64,000 bases of DNA from an uncultured Lachnospiraceae bacterium (GCA_910579735.1 CAJTUZ010000004.1:124647-188646), one strand, 5' to 3'; shown: positions 34,654-44,530, counted from the first letter of the stretch. Made by a program: numbers and translations. The notes: generated from the sequence alone by a model not told the origin.

Positions 34654-35260
34654 TGGCACTCATCTCCTTACAATCCCTCCCATGCATAAGCATTGTCACT
34701 GTATCCGTAATAAATAGATCCCGTTCTGTTTTGGAATACAGGTCATATCCCAGAATTTCTTTCGCAGCATTTTTGGCCAGAAAAGCTGTCTGCATAGCAG
34801 AAACAAGAATAAACACCAGCAATTTTGTATTTTTTTCATTCCGGCCGCCCCTGACTGCAAAGGCAAACCCTTTCTGGGTATAGACGGAATTGCTGTCCGC
34901 CGCATAATTTTGCAGATCACTTAAAATGGATATAGTGACAATCGCCTGATTTTCAAAAAGAAAATCAAAGGTCTGGCTTGCCCAGGAAATCAACCGGCTT
35001 TGATCGGTCAATCCATCGTCTTTCGTGACATCTCTTAGATCCGGTGCAAATCCTGCCAGCATCTTATTGATAATTCTTTGTATACATTCTGTGATAAGAT
35101 GATCTTTACTTCCGAAAAAATAATTGATGGAACCTAAACCGATGCCGGCCTTCTCTGCAATAATACGTGAGGTGATCTTTTTAGTATCACCGTTATACTC
35201 TTTCAATAATGCCGTGGTAATTTCAATGATATGATTTTTGCTTTTTTTATGATCACTCAT
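34643..35260 (-). CDS. TetR/AcrR-family transcriptional regulator
   Basis: 205 residues. N-terminal HTH (about 8-55) with SRIIAEKAGIGLGSINYFFGSKDHL, then an all-helical ligand domain. GGAGGG lies seven bases before the ATG. Two matching palindromes directly upstream (35273-35312) fit autorepression. It is co-transcribed with the CPBP protein gene and diverges from a second TetR-CPBP pair. The ligand is unknown. Confidence 0.88.
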   Translation of the reverse strand: MSDHKKSKNHIIEITTALLKEYNGDTKKITSRIIAEKAGIGLGSINYFFGSKDHLITECIQRIINKMLAGFAPDLRDVTKDDGLTDQSRLISWASQTFDFLFENQAIVTISILSDLQNYAADSNSVYTQKGFAFAVRGGRNEKNTKLLVFILVSAMQTAFLAKNAAKEILGYDLYSKTERDLFITDTVTMLMHGRDCKEMSANEK

Positions 35261-35272
35261 AACACCCTCCTC

Positions 35273-35312
35273 TGAACACCGTTCACATTTATATTTTAAT
35301 GAACGCTGTTCA
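35273..35312. promoter_or_regulatory. two TetR-type operators TGAACnnnGTTCA
   Basis: TGAACACCGTTCA (35273-35285) and TGAACGCTGTTCA (35300-35312), 27 bp centre to centre, just before the minus-strand TetR gene. Two identical-type palindromes so placed are strong evidence of a dimeric repressor site, most likely for the adjacent TetR protein. Confidence 0.7.
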
Positions 35313-35373
35313 GAATGTCAATACCGAAAACGGACAAACGATTGTTTAAGACTGTCTGCCTTTACGATATTAC

Positions 35374-35420
35374 TTGACATTGTGATCATTTTCTGCAATA
35401 CTATAAATATATTTATAGTA
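35374..35420 (+). promoter_or_regulatory. promoter with 22-bp palindromic operator, second TetR gene
   Basis: TTGACA at 35374-35379, then TACTAT at 35399-35404 with a 19-bp spacer. A perfect 22-bp palindrome (35399-35420, core CTATAAATATATTTATAG) covers the -10 region and start site. A partial repeat TTTATAG follows near 35428. The plus-strand TetR protein probably binds here and represses itself and the CPBP gene. Confidence 0.6.
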
Positions 35421-35448
35421 AACTAATTTATAGTATTGGAGCCGCCAT

Positions 35449-36045
35449 ATGCCAAGCAGTCCTAAAATTCCCAAAGAAACCATATTAAAACATGCTTTAG
35501 AAATGTTGATACAAGATGGCTATTCTTCGATCAATATTAAGTCGCTGGCCAGAAGAATAGGCTGCTCTACACAGCCGGTTTCATGGCACTTTGGTAATAT
35601 GGAAAACTTTCGCAGCGCATTGACAGAGTATGCTTTGGATTATGCGAATGCAAAAATGCTGTCTGCTTCGGAAGGAATGTCTGCTTTTTCAAATGCAGGA
35701 ATAGGATATATTGATCTTGCCTTTGATGAACCCAACCTGTTTCGATATCTGTATATGACCGGCGAAAGCGGATATCATGCCGGCGGTTTCGATATTCTCA
35801 CGACGGCTGATGCAAACTCTGTCATGGTAGAGCAAATAGCAGCTCAGGCAGGAATACCGGTTGAAAAGGTACGTAACTTTTTCAGGGACACGATCATCTA
35901 TGCGCATGGACTTGCCTGCTTTATTGTTTCCGGTTTAATAAAAGCAGGCAAAGAGGAACTTTATGCAATGGTTAACCGGGGAGCATATGGATTTATGCTG
36001 CAGGCCGGTTTCGATCTAAACAAGGAGGATGATAATGGATACTAG
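35449..36045 (+). CDS. TetR/AcrR-family regulator with WHG-type C-terminal domain
   Basis: 198 residues. HTH in residues 8-52 (SINIKSLARRIGCSTQPVSW, HFGNMENF), followed by a helical domain of the WHG/TetR_C_33 type. GGAG is seven bases before the ATG. Its end overlaps the following CPBP gene by 11 bp. It is unrelated by eye to the minus-strand TetR apart from the fold, and has its own operator type. Confidence 0.87.
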   Translation: MPSSPKIPKETILKHALEMLIQDGYSSINIKSLARRIGCSTQPVSWHFGNMENFRSALTEYALDYANAKMLSASEGMSAFSNAGIGYIDLAFDEPNLFRYLYMTGESGYHAGGFDILTTADANSVMVEQIAAQAGIPVEKVRNFFRDTIIYAHGLACFIVSGLIKAGKEELYAMVNRGAYGFMLQAGFDLNKEDDNGY

Positions 36046-36931
36046 AGCAAAAGACATTACGAAGAAGCGAATGATCCTATTCTCTGCCATCGTATTTGGC
36101 ATCTTATATATTCCCTGGATCATTGGCATAATGATACCGGACCTGGGAGAAACAGTTTATGCAGTAATCAGCTTTCCGGCCGTATTTATGGGAACCCCTG
36201 CTCTGGCTGTTTTTATCACACGGAAATTTACAGAGGACACAACGCCGCTGCATTTCAGCCCCAGAATCTTTCAAAATACAAAGGCATTATTGTTCTCGGC
36301 GCTGATACCCGGCGCAGCTATCTTTCTGGGTACCATACTGTTCTTTTGGGTATTTCCTGATGACCTGGACTTTCAGGGCCGATATATTTCAGCAGCATAT
36401 GGCGCGTTTGGCGCACCTTCGGATATTGAACTGACTATCGGTTCTATGTTCCTTATGGGATTCATTGTTTACGCAGTATCGGCTGCCGCGTTCCCGATCT
36501 GGTATATAGCGCTCGGTGAAGATATTGGATGGCAGGGATATATGCTTCCTCTGCTTTGCAGGAAAATGCCCGTAAGATGTGCGGTGATACTCAATGGCGC
36601 ATTATGGGGTTTAGCTCATGCACCGTTAATTTATTATGGCATGAATTATGGCGCCGGTTATTTTGGTGCGCCATATACAGGAATATTCATGATGATTTTC
36701 GTGACTATCGTACTTGGAATATGGATGTCTTATATCACATTAAAAACAAAAAACTGCATGTATGCGGCAATTATGCACGGAGCCGCCGATATAATCGGAG
36801 AAGTCGGCCTTTGGATATCATTATCAACGAAAAGCAGTTTACTTGGCCCTGCGCCGACAGGCATAATTGGTCTAAGTGTTTTGCTGACTGGAGCTGTAAT
36901 CTTGTTTTTCAGGCTGCCCTGCGATGTTTGA
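36035..36931 (+). CDS. CPBP-family intramembrane metalloprotease
   Basis: 298 residues with about eight membrane segments. Motifs: GEDIGWQGYMLP (motif 1, with E-D-x-x-W-x-G in place of EExxxR), GLAHAPLI (motif 2) and IMHGAADIIG (motif 3, H...D). GEDIGWRG-like first motifs are common in this family. AAGGAGG is directly before an ATG at 36029, so the ATG at 36035 is preferred. CPBP proteins act in bacteriocin self-immunity, prenylated-peptide processing or membrane-protein turnover; the role here is unknown. Confidence 0.82.
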   Translation: MDTRAKDITKKRMILFSAIVFGILYIPWIIGIMIPDLGETVYAVISFPAVFMGTPALAVFITRKFTEDTTPLHFSPRIFQNTKALLFSALIPGAAIFLGTILFFWVFPDDLDFQGRYISAAYGAFGAPSDIELTIGSMFLMGFIVYAVSAAAFPIWYIALGEDIGWQGYMLPLLCRKMPVRCAVILNGALWGLAHAPLIYYGMNYGAGYFGAPYTGIFMMIFVTIVLGIWMSYITLKTKNCMYAAIMHGAADIIGEVGLWISLSTKSSLLGPAPTGIIGLSVLLTGAVILFFRLPCDV

Positions 36932-37064
36932 TCATATCAAAACACGATTTCATACTCTCTCCCGGCCAAAAGTCAGGAAATCCCCATATCCTATGCAGAT
37001 GAAATATGCCAAAGAGTATAAAGAAATATGGTTCATAACGATAAATTTTCTTTATCCTGTCTTC

Positions 37065-38948
37065 TTAATGATCAGCGCGCATCCTATACACATCATAATA
37101 CTTCCCCTGATACTGTAATTCGCATTCCGTCAATCGCGGATTACAACTTTGTATACGCCGCATCTGTTCGTCCTTCTCTGCCGTATTGCAAAGATATACT
37201 ACCAGTTCTTCACACACCGCCAATGTTTCATCCGCAATCGGAGCCGCATCATCTAAGCCCGCAAAATAAATCCTCTCATATGCAAAAAACTCATCCGCAC
37301 AGTCCCATACGCACCAGCTCTGCCCTACATCATACAAACAGACGACCGGTACGTTCCTCTCTGCCGCATCTTCGGCAAAGGCACACTGCGCTTCGGCCTC
37401 CGGATACAGAAAGACAACGCGGCCGGACAACAGTCCCGCTCCATCGACTGCCAGGCACAGCAGCGCTGCGGCCACAATTCCAAGTCCTGCTGCTTTTTTC
37501 GACGACGTACCGGCGCTCTTACTGTTTTTCATCAAGAGTCTTTCCTCTGATATGCTGCGGCCTGCAGCCTTCCTTCCTGCCGCTTCCAAACAGACTGTTC
37601 CCAGATCCGCAACAGCCTCAAAAAGGAGCAGCACGATTATTCCGTACACCGGCGCCTGATAACGGACAGATGTATTGCCGAGCAAAAGCGCCGTCTTCGA
37701 CACGGCCAGAAAATATCCTGCCGCCGCGGCAGACAGCAGCCAGAAAGCAGCATTTTTCCCGACAAAGGCGCCGTCTCTTTTCTGCATATCCCCGCTTCCG
37801 CTCTTCTCACTTTCTGATCCTGCCCCCGTCCTGCCGCAGACCCTCCTGTAAAATAAAAACAGGCAGCAAACCGCCAAAAGGAGCACCGGCAGCATTTTCC
37901 CGAATACATATTCGTCTAACAGGTTCCAGAAAAAGGAAAGCCGCATCCACGTATTGGACAGGTCAAAAAAGCTGTTCGTCGCCTGTGCGCCGCGCTGTCC
38001 GCGAAACATCTGCCCCGGAAAGGCCGGATAAGTCAGATAGGCAAGCAAAAAAGATACCGCCATACTGCACGCATACCGGATACAATTCCCGAGTTTTTTT
38101 TCTTTCCACAACAGATACAGACAGAAAGCCGCACCCATAAAAAACAAGAAAATAAAATAATAATACTGCGTTAAAAATCCCAGATACGTAACGACCGCCA
38201 GGGGCAGTAAAAATTTCCAAAACGGTAATTTCGTATCCGTTTTTTTCTTCTCCAACGCCTCGATATGCAGGATCGCACACAAATACACGAACACCGTAAG
38301 GAGCGCATACATGCGGATAAAAACCACGCTGCTCATAACCGCCGGCGTAAAGCCGTAAAAGAGACAGACAAGCCATGCCAGTCCTTCCCTGCGCCCGCTT
38401 ACCTTGAGCGCCAGTATCCGTAACATAAACAGACTGACACCAAATGCCGCCAGATTGATCACAAGTCCGAACCATTTGGAGAACTGCCCCGGAAACAGTG
38501 AACATATCGTATGAAAAACCCAGTAATATACCGGCGGGTGTACGTCCCACGACTGTACCTGTTTCACCAGTCCGTACCGGAAGCCTTCTCCCTCCTGTAC
38601 GGCAAATTCCCGATAATAGTCGTCATGTTCCATCCAGGCGCCGTCTTCGATCGCCAGTCCGTACGTCCGGGCCGTCGAATAGTAAGTATAGAATTCATCC
38701 TCATGAAAACCCTTTTTCTGACAGCAGAAATACAGCGCCGTAAGCATCTGCAGGCACCAGACAAGCAAAAAGAGCATAAACCACATTCTGCTTTTTGCAG
38801 TTATGCTCTTTCCTGAACATCCGCCCTCTATCCGGCCTTCTTCTGCTCCTGCTTTTTGGGCTCTGTACTTTTCAATTCTATTCCTGCCTGCGCTGTCCAT
38901 TCCCGATTTGATTTCCTGCATAGTTCCGCCTGTCCTGTCCATCTGCAT
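37065..38948 (-). CDS. GT39-like (PMT/ArnT) GT-C glycosyltransferase
   Basis: 627 residues. A basic cytoplasmic N-terminus, about eleven to twelve membrane segments and a C-terminal soluble domain. The first loop has HEDEFYTYYSTARTYG with the GT-C acidic pair, and further on SWDVHPPVYYWVFHT, a motif found in GT39 relatives. It is the last gene of the eleven-gene exopolysaccharide operon and lies 3 bp after the GT2. It probably transfers a polyprenyl-linked sugar at the outer membrane face. A downstream ATG (MQEIKSG) after GGCGG is an alternative start. Confidence 0.75.
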   Translation of the reverse strand: MQMDRTGGTMQEIKSGMDSAGRNRIEKYRAQKAGAEEGRIEGGCSGKSITAKSRMWFMLFLLVWCLQMLTALYFCCQKKGFHEDEFYTYYSTARTYGLAIEDGAWMEHDDYYREFAVQEGEGFRYGLVKQVQSWDVHPPVYYWVFHTICSLFPGQFSKWFGLVINLAAFGVSLFMLRILALKVSGRREGLAWLVCLFYGFTPAVMSSVVFIRMYALLTVFVYLCAILHIEALEKKKTDTKLPFWKFLLPLAVVTYLGFLTQYYYFIFLFFMGAAFCLYLLWKEKKLGNCIRYACSMAVSFLLAYLTYPAFPGQMFRGQRGAQATNSFFDLSNTWMRLSFFWNLLDEYVFGKMLPVLLLAVCCLFLFYRRVCGRTGAGSESEKSGSGDMQKRDGAFVGKNAAFWLLSAAAAGYFLAVSKTALLLGNTSVRYQAPVYGIIVLLLFEAVADLGTVCLEAAGRKAAGRSISEERLLMKNSKSAGTSSKKAAGLGIVAAALLCLAVDGAGLLSGRVVFLYPEAEAQCAFAEDAAERNVPVVCLYDVGQSWCVWDCADEFFAYERIYFAGLDDAAPIADETLAVCEELVVYLCNTAEKDEQMRRIQSCNPRLTECELQYQGKYYDVYRMRADH

Positions 38949-38951
38949 TCT

Positions 38952-39950
38952 TTACTCTCTTAACCTCATTTTCTGTCTGTGGATCTTTCTTACCGTTTTG
39001 GGCGCTGCTGTCAAAAGCAGCAGATACCCTTTGTTTTTACGTGTCAGATAGGGATTGCGAATAGTATCTCTGATGTGTCTGCGAAGATAACGTATCACAT
39101 TCCGGTAAAAGGTATTGCCGCCATTCATCTGTGAGATCGGGACGTGCAGCAGATAATCCAGCCTCTGATATAAATTGAACCGGCGTGCATGAAGATGCAG
39201 GGCCGGATAAGACGCATCCACCAATTCCTGCATCCGGTCCGCATTGTCCACAATGTCCATAAATACCCTGGAAAAACTGTCCTGTGAACGTTTTCTCGTC
39301 GTACTGTCCGAGCGGCAGACAACATGGTAACCCTGTTTCGGTAATATTGCAATCCCTTCAATCTGCTGCAGCATCTGTGTCAAAAGTTTAAAGTCTTCGT
39401 TCAGCTCTCCTTCCGGAAAACGATGTTTTGCAAACAATTCCTTTTTTACGATCTTCGTACAAAAAGAACAGTCCCCCTGATGTAATAACAGCTCTTTTAA
39501 AAAAGTTTCCGCCTCGCAGAAGCGTATCTCCTTTGGCGGTATGCAGACGTCCGGCAGACGGTTTCCCGCTTCATCCCTTTCGTCCCTGGAAATCTGCACA
39601 ACCGGATAGCCTTCTTTCATGACAAGCTCCGCCATGTTTTCGTAAACGTCCTCGTCAATATAATCGTCGCTGTCCACGAATCCGATATAATCTCCGACCG
39701 CTTTTTGTAATCCGAAATTACGGGCCGAAGAGGCGCCGCCGTTGGTCTTATGATATACGCGGATCCTCCCGTCCGTATCCGCAAGCGTATCGCACAGCGC
39801 CTGCGTGCCATCCGTAGAACCATCGTCCACCAGAATGATCTCCAGATTTTCATAGGTCTGGCGGCAAATGGAATCCACACACTTTGACAGGGTATTGCGC
39901 GTATTGTATATCGGTACGATGACACTGATCTTAATTTGTTCCTTATGCAT
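38952..39950 (-). CDS. family 2 glycosyltransferase
   Basis: 332 residues. GT-A motifs KISVIVPIYNTRNTLSKC, LVDDGSTDGTQ and FVDSDDYIDE, then an extended C-terminal helical part. No signal peptide. AAAGG is close before the ATG. It is the tenth gene of the exopolysaccharide operon, followed by the GT-C protein. It resembles EpsJ-type transferases of Firmicutes; sugar unknown. Confidence 0.88.
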   Translation of the reverse strand: MHKEQIKISVIVPIYNTRNTLSKCVDSICRQTYENLEIILVDDGSTDGTQALCDTLADTDGRIRVYHKTNGGASSARNFGLQKAVGDYIGFVDSDDYIDEDVYENMAELVMKEGYPVVQISRDERDEAGNRLPDVCIPPKEIRFCEAETFLKELLLHQGDCSFCTKIVKKELFAKHRFPEGELNEDFKLLTQMLQQIEGIAILPKQGYHVVCRSDSTTRKRSQDSFSRVFMDIVDNADRMQELVDASYPALHLHARRFNLYQRLDYLLHVPISQMNGGNTFYRNVIRYLRRHIRDTIRNPYLTRKNKGYLLLLTAAPKTVRKIHRQKMRLRE

Positions 39951-40057
39951 ATGATGCCTTTCTGTCCGCTTTCTGCAATTCCAATTCCCGACAGGTTTCC
40001 GCTTCAGGCCAGGTTTCCGTCTGATGACAAGCTTCCGTTTCGCAGCAAATTGCCACC

Positions 40058-41242
40058 TTACGGCAGCTCTCCGCGAAGCATTGCCCGATACATTTTCTTA
40101 GGCGAAATAGCGGGCGCAGGACTGAGCGGTCCGCTCTTTGCCGGAACGATTTTGCCTTTGATTAGAGACGCGGCGAAACGCAGTAATTCCTCCGCCGCAT
40201 GTTCCGCATTCCATTCCCTGATGATCGTTTCGTATGCGGCATATCCCATCTGTCTGCGCGCTTCCCAGTTCGCGAACAGATCGAGCACAAGTTTCTCCAT
40301 CTCCTGATAACGATCGTCCGGATAGACAAGGCCGTTCACACCATGCCTGATCAGATAAGGCGCTGCGCCCGTCTGCGCGCTCACAACTTCCACACAGCCG
40401 CTGTTCATGCCCTCGTTGACAACCGCACCCCATCCTTCCAGATAATTACTGGTAAAAAGATGAATGTGACATTTCTCCATCACATCCCGCACCTGACCGG
40501 GCGTCTGATAGCCGTAGAAAACAAACTGCTCCGACAGTCCCGCATCGGCGGCCTGCTTTTTGATATCCTCTTCCAGTTCCCCGCTCCCAAGCATATGAAA
40601 GCGGAAGTCATAACCGTTTTGCGACAAACATTTTGCAAGTCCGACCGTATATTCCGGGTGTTTTAACGGCATAAAACGTCCGGCCCAGACGATCTGCAGC
40701 GGTCCATCCTTTTTTAACGCAGCGAATTCTTCCCTCGTATACTTCCTTGTCTCCGGAAAATACCCCCAGCGGAACATTTTCCCCGGATACGCACCGATCA
40801 AATGAAAGTCTGATGCGGTATAAGCTCCGGCACAGAGCAGGCAGACATTTTGTTTCCGATATCTGATATGTTCTTTGTATTTTGCACAAAGCCCCCTGGG
40901 GGAAACCGCTTTCCACTGTCCTTCCCGGTACAGTCTCTCACTGACCCGTATTGTCGCCTTTCCCGACATCAGGCGTTCGGTCTCAAGATCTTCCCGCTGC
41001 GTCCATCCAAGCAGCACGACATCGCTTTCGGCAATTATTCTGCGGCACGCAGATTCATCGTCATACAGGCGCCGTACGTAAGGAATTTTCTCAGTATCAA
41101 CTTCCCACCCCATAGCGACCCGTTCTTTTTCCATAGGCATCGTCTGTATAAAACAATAGCCGCCGCCAAGCTTTTGATAAAGCGCCTCGGAGAAGGGGAT
41201 CTGGTGATGGTTGATATAATTTGATACAAAAGTTATCTTCAT
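40058..41242 (-). CDS. family 4 glycosyltransferase
   Basis: 394 residues, GT-B fold. N-terminal FVSNYINHHQIPFSEALYQ and, in the donor domain, QIVWAGRFMPLKHPEYTVGLA and the retaining motif region TSNYLEGWGAVVNEGMNSGCVEV (E-x7-E type, residues about 285-305). It probably uses a nucleotide sugar in the cytoplasm. The gene starts 4 bp inside the end of the upstream GT4, so the two are coupled. Confidence 0.87.
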   Translation of the reverse strand: MKITFVSNYINHHQIPFSEALYQKLGGGYCFIQTMPMEKERVAMGWEVDTEKIPYVRRLYDDESACRRIIAESDVVLLGWTQREDLETERLMSGKATIRVSERLYREGQWKAVSPRGLCAKYKEHIRYRKQNVCLLCAGAYTASDFHLIGAYPGKMFRWGYFPETRKYTREEFAALKKDGPLQIVWAGRFMPLKHPEYTVGLAKCLSQNGYDFRFHMLGSGELEEDIKKQAADAGLSEQFVFYGYQTPGQVRDVMEKCHIHLFTSNYLEGWGAVVNEGMNSGCVEVVSAQTGAAPYLIRHGVNGLVYPDDRYQEMEKLVLDLFANWEARRQMGYAAYETIIREWNAEHAAEELLRFAASLIKGKIVPAKSGPLSPAPAISPKKMYRAMLRGELP

Positions 41243-42525
41243 TGCAGGATTTCCTCATAGATCCGTATCATCTTATAATAATTCTGATCCGCGTCGTGCG
41301 TTTCTCTTGCGTGTCTTCTGGCATTATCCGAATATTTTTCCGAAATGGCTTCTTTTTCAAATATTTCTATGATCTTTTCCGCAAGGCTTTCCACGTTGCC
41401 CGCCGGATATAAGATGCCATCCCCGCCGTTCACCAGGAGATTATGGATGCCGCCCACATCCGCCGCCACACAAGGCACGCCGACAAGCATTGCTTCCCCG
41501 AGAGAATTCGGCGAATTTTCAAGCGCAGACGGGCAGACGAATACATGACTCCTCATGAGCTGTTCCTTCATGCCATCCGCATCGAGCATACCAAGCATCG
41601 TTACTCTGTCTTTCAGATTATTTTCTTTGATCAGTTTCTTTAAGTATTTCCCGTAAGACGAAATCTTTAACGTATCCTGCCATGTATCGCTTCGGATAAT
41701 ATTATTACCCGCCACAAACACATGCGCTTCCGGATACCGTTCCAGTACCGCAGGCATCGCCTGTAACAGATAATGGAAACCCTTGAGCGGATAGTCTCCC
41801 TGACTTAAGAAAATGCTGTAGGGAATGCAATTGCTCATTTTCCATCTTGCCCTGTAAAAACAGGAGCGCATGGTCTCATTCAGCACGTGATAATGCGCTT
41901 TCGGATTGATTTTCGCCACGGACTCTTTGTCAAAATCCGTTCTCCCGGCTACATGCCCGGCAAGACGTATTGCTTCTTTTTCATAGAGTCCCCTTTTATA
42001 GAACTTCTTCTGCTGCTGCTTTAAGCTGTCTTTTTTGATAAAATCACGAAGTGTTGCTTTCCGCTGTACCTTTCCCGGCAGATCAGCCATATAGGCCACC
42101 GAACAGGCCGAAACCAGCCCCTGAATACCGATCAGCGTGCGTTCGGGATTCCCATATGCGCGCACACAGGAAAGCGTATGCGGAAATTCCGTACCGAAAA
42201 TGTGTATCATATCCGGCTTAAAATCCTCGATGATCTCCTTCATCCGTACTTCTATGGAAGCGTCATACTGTTCCGGCGTCTCCAGATTCTCCACAAATCC
42301 ATAACAAGAACAGGATTCCTCTTCCGAAACAGAAATCTTCCTGCTGATATTCCCTGTCTCCGGCGTTACCGGAAATGCAATTCCCAAATTGATCCGATTA
42401 CGATGTTGTTCCTGCAGAAATCTGTCAAGCGTTGCGGTCAGCCATCCTTCTCTGTTGCTATAAGGCAGCCCTAATTGCCTGGCGATTGCCGGAAGCATAA
42501 TATTACATACCCAAAGCACCTTCAT
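41239..42525 (-). CDS. family 4 glycosyltransferase
   Basis: 428 residues, GT-B fold. IFGTEFPHTLSCVRAYG lies in the acceptor half, and in the donor half VFVCPSALENSPNSLGEAMLVGVPCVAADVGG carries the E-x7-E motif. LSQGDYPLKGFHYLLQAMP is a further GT4 landmark. It overlaps the next GT4 by 4 bp and follows the GT2 by 11 bp. Substrate unknown. Confidence 0.88.
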   Translation of the reverse strand: MKVLWVCNIMLPAIARQLGLPYSNREGWLTATLDRFLQEQHRNRINLGIAFPVTPETGNISRKISVSEEESCSCYGFVENLETPEQYDASIEVRMKEIIEDFKPDMIHIFGTEFPHTLSCVRAYGNPERTLIGIQGLVSACSVAYMADLPGKVQRKATLRDFIKKDSLKQQQKKFYKRGLYEKEAIRLAGHVAGRTDFDKESVAKINPKAHYHVLNETMRSCFYRARWKMSNCIPYSIFLSQGDYPLKGFHYLLQAMPAVLERYPEAHVFVAGNNIIRSDTWQDTLKISSYGKYLKKLIKENNLKDRVTMLGMLDADGMKEQLMRSHVFVCPSALENSPNSLGEAMLVGVPCVAADVGGIHNLLVNGGDGILYPAGNVESLAEKIIEIFEKEAISEKYSDNARRHARETHDADQNYYKMIRIYEEILQ

Positions 42526-42536
42526 CCCTCAATACC

Positions 42537-43388
42537 TCATCCCTTCTCGTAGATTTTTTTCTTCAGCTTATTATAATAACCGGATGTCCGCGGATTCTTT
42601 GCAAGCCACGTACGAAGCGGTGCAAGCGTCATCCACATGATCATCCTGTACTTCCATATTTGTCCGGGGGACATATATTTTCCGACGATCTTTCGGTGTT
42701 CTTCGGCAGAAACTTTCCGGTTCTCCTTCCTTTCCGAAAAACCGCCGCTTTCATAATATGCGGTAACAATATTTCCATAAATAAAAGATACCTTTCCCGG
42801 CGCTTCTTTTGCAAAAAAACACCAGAGAAAATGTTCATAATCCGCTCTTACGCGGTACTTCGTTTCAAACGGGTGCGCCAGCAAAAGTTCCCTGTCATAG
42901 AAGCAGGCCTGATGACACGGCACATTCCGGTAGCATCCAAAAGCATCCATTTGCGGATTGGAAGGCACCATTTCCCCCGTCTCCCTGGTACAGATATTGC
43001 CGTAATAAATGCCTCTTTCCGCCGGATTTGTCACGATCAGCTTATGGAAATCCGCCAATACGTCCGGATGGGCAAACAGATCGCCGCAATTGAGGAAATA
43101 AACATATTTTCCCTTTGCCTCCCGTACGGCCTGGTTCATCGCATCGTAAATTCCGGTATCTTTTTTCCGGACCAGACGAAACGGAAGATTTTCTATTATG
43201 CCCATGCCGTCCTCTTTTTCCTCCTCATGTACCGCTTCCAGAAAAGCCAGCGAACCATCCGTAGAAAAACCGTCTTTTATGATCACTTCGTAATCTTTAT
43301 CATTCTGAACGGCGATCGTGCGCAGCGTTTCTTTTATTTTGCCGCCCGGATTTAAACAAACTACAAGGATCGAAAACATCGGCTCCAT
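42537..43388 (-). CDS. family 2 glycosyltransferase (WcaA/PssE-like)
   Basis: About 283 residues. FSILVVCLNPGGKIKETL, IIKDGFSTDGS, KKDTGIYDAMNQAV and YFLNCGD (DxD variant C-G-D) are the motifs of the GT2 subgroup seen in colanic-acid type clusters. An ATG at 43397 touches AAAGGG; the ATG at 43388 is preferred. It lies 15 bp after the polymerase gene. Confidence 0.85.
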   Translation of the reverse strand: MEPMFSILVVCLNPGGKIKETLRTIAVQNDKDYEVIIKDGFSTDGSLAFLEAVHEEEKEDGMGIIENLPFRLVRKKDTGIYDAMNQAVREAKGKYVYFLNCGDLFAHPDVLADFHKLIVTNPAERGIYYGNICTRETGEMVPSNPQMDAFGCYRNVPCHQACFYDRELLLAHPFETKYRVRADYEHFLWCFFAKEAPGKVSFIYGNIVTAYYESGGFSERKENRKVSAEEHRKIVGKYMSPGQIWKYRMIMWMTLAPLRTWLAKNPRTSGYYNKLKKKIYEKG

Positions 43389-43403
43389 TACGATCATCCC
43401 TTT

Positions 43404-44510
43404 CTAATTCCTGTCTGATAAAATATCCACCATATCATGAAACAGAAAACTCTGATAAGGCAGTATCCTCGTCCCATCATCATACGCCCTGCGCATATAG
43501 ACTGCAAAATAGCAGACCGCCGCCGCGATGATCCCGGCTTTTAACAGTTTTCTCCACTTCTCATTCTCCGTCTCCCGCAGCAGCGCCGGCAAAAAGAAAA
43601 TATGGCTGATCGTCAGATAATATCCGATCCGGGAAATGATAGGCAGGAAAGAGCAGAATACGTATAATGCCAGCGCTCCCAGATTCAGATAAAAGTAAAA
43701 CTGCATCCTGCGGTTTCCCCGAATCTTTTTCCGGTAATAAAACAGAGAAAACACAAGCACCGCCGCACAGCGCATGATATTAATGTAGCTCGTTCCGCCC
43801 TCCAGGTATTCCGTCTCTTCATAGGTTGAATACAGAAATACCACCACCTGTAAATAGAATTCCTGAAAAAACAGAAAAGTCGTACAAAAAAGTCCCGCAA
43901 GTGTAAGCTGCCACCACTTCCATGTCAGAGACGCCATAAAGTATAACGGCAGAATAACAAGCAGTGACTTATGAAAAAGCGAACCGAGCGCTGCCAGTAA
44001 AATGAACCTGCCCCACTGCTTCCGTATCACGAATTTCATAGCATACAGCGCGGCTGCCAGAGCCAGATAATACCGTACGGTACTAAACGACTGAAAATAG
44101 TACCCCAAAGCCATGAACAGAAAAAACGTTAACGGAAACTCGTCGCTCTGCTCATAAATAGCAAGCAGAAACAAAAAAATCGTTGCAAATGCATAGACCG
44201 CAAAGACAAGCAGATAATTTTCATATCCCGAAAGGCCATACAGGATCTTTACAAGCAGATTGAAGCCTGCCTCCGTCGGCACATAAGAATCGCAATTGAC
44301 AAGATGCATGAACTCCACATATTTGGCATAGTCGTTTCCCACATTCTGTCTTAGTGCAGAAAGCAGAAAAAGAACCAGGAAAATAATGAGCAGACAAACT
44401 CTGTTGCACATCTGCTGCCGCGTTACCATATAAGGTTGTACAAGCGGCCTGCTGTGGACCATGCACGCAATAAGCACTGTTCCTGCCGCAACGGTAAGAT
44501 ATAAGATCAT
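43404..44510 (-). CDS. EpsG-like polysaccharide polymerase (Wzy role)
   Basis: About 368 residues from MILYLTVAAG with about ten to eleven membrane segments. RQNVGNDYAKYVEF in the first long loop is the usual signature of EpsG-family polymerases. The open frame extends to 44603 inside the preceding GT2 gene; the ATG at 44510 follows AAGGAG by 13 bases. It probably joins lipid-linked repeat units outside the membrane, with chain length set by the Wzz-like protein encoded upstream. Confidence 0.82.
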   Translation of the reverse strand: MILYLTVAAGTVLIACMVHSRPLVQPYMVTRQQMCNRVCLLIIFLVLFLLSALRQNVGNDYAKYVEFMHLVNCDSYVPTEAGFNLLVKILYGLSGYENYLLVFAVYAFATIFLFLLAIYEQSDEFPLTFFLFMALGYYFQSFSTVRYYLALAAALYAMKFVIRKQWGRFILLAALGSLFHKSLLVILPLYFMASLTWKWWQLTLAGLFCTTFLFFQEFYLQVVVFLYSTYEETEYLEGGTSYINIMRCAAVLVFSLFYYRKKIRGNRRMQFYFYLNLGALALYVFCSFLPIISRIGYYLTISHIFFLPALLRETENEKWRKLLKAGIIAAAVCYFAVYMRRAYDDGTRILPYQSFLFHDMVDILSDRN

Positions 44511-44530
44511 GCGTAAGTCGATACTCCTTC

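Noticed and set aside
37028..38140. Long plus-strand open frame of about 370 codons
   Set aside because: It lies antisense to the GT39-like membrane gene, has a proline/serine/arginine-rich translation with no motif and no ribosome site. It is a shadow of the real gene.
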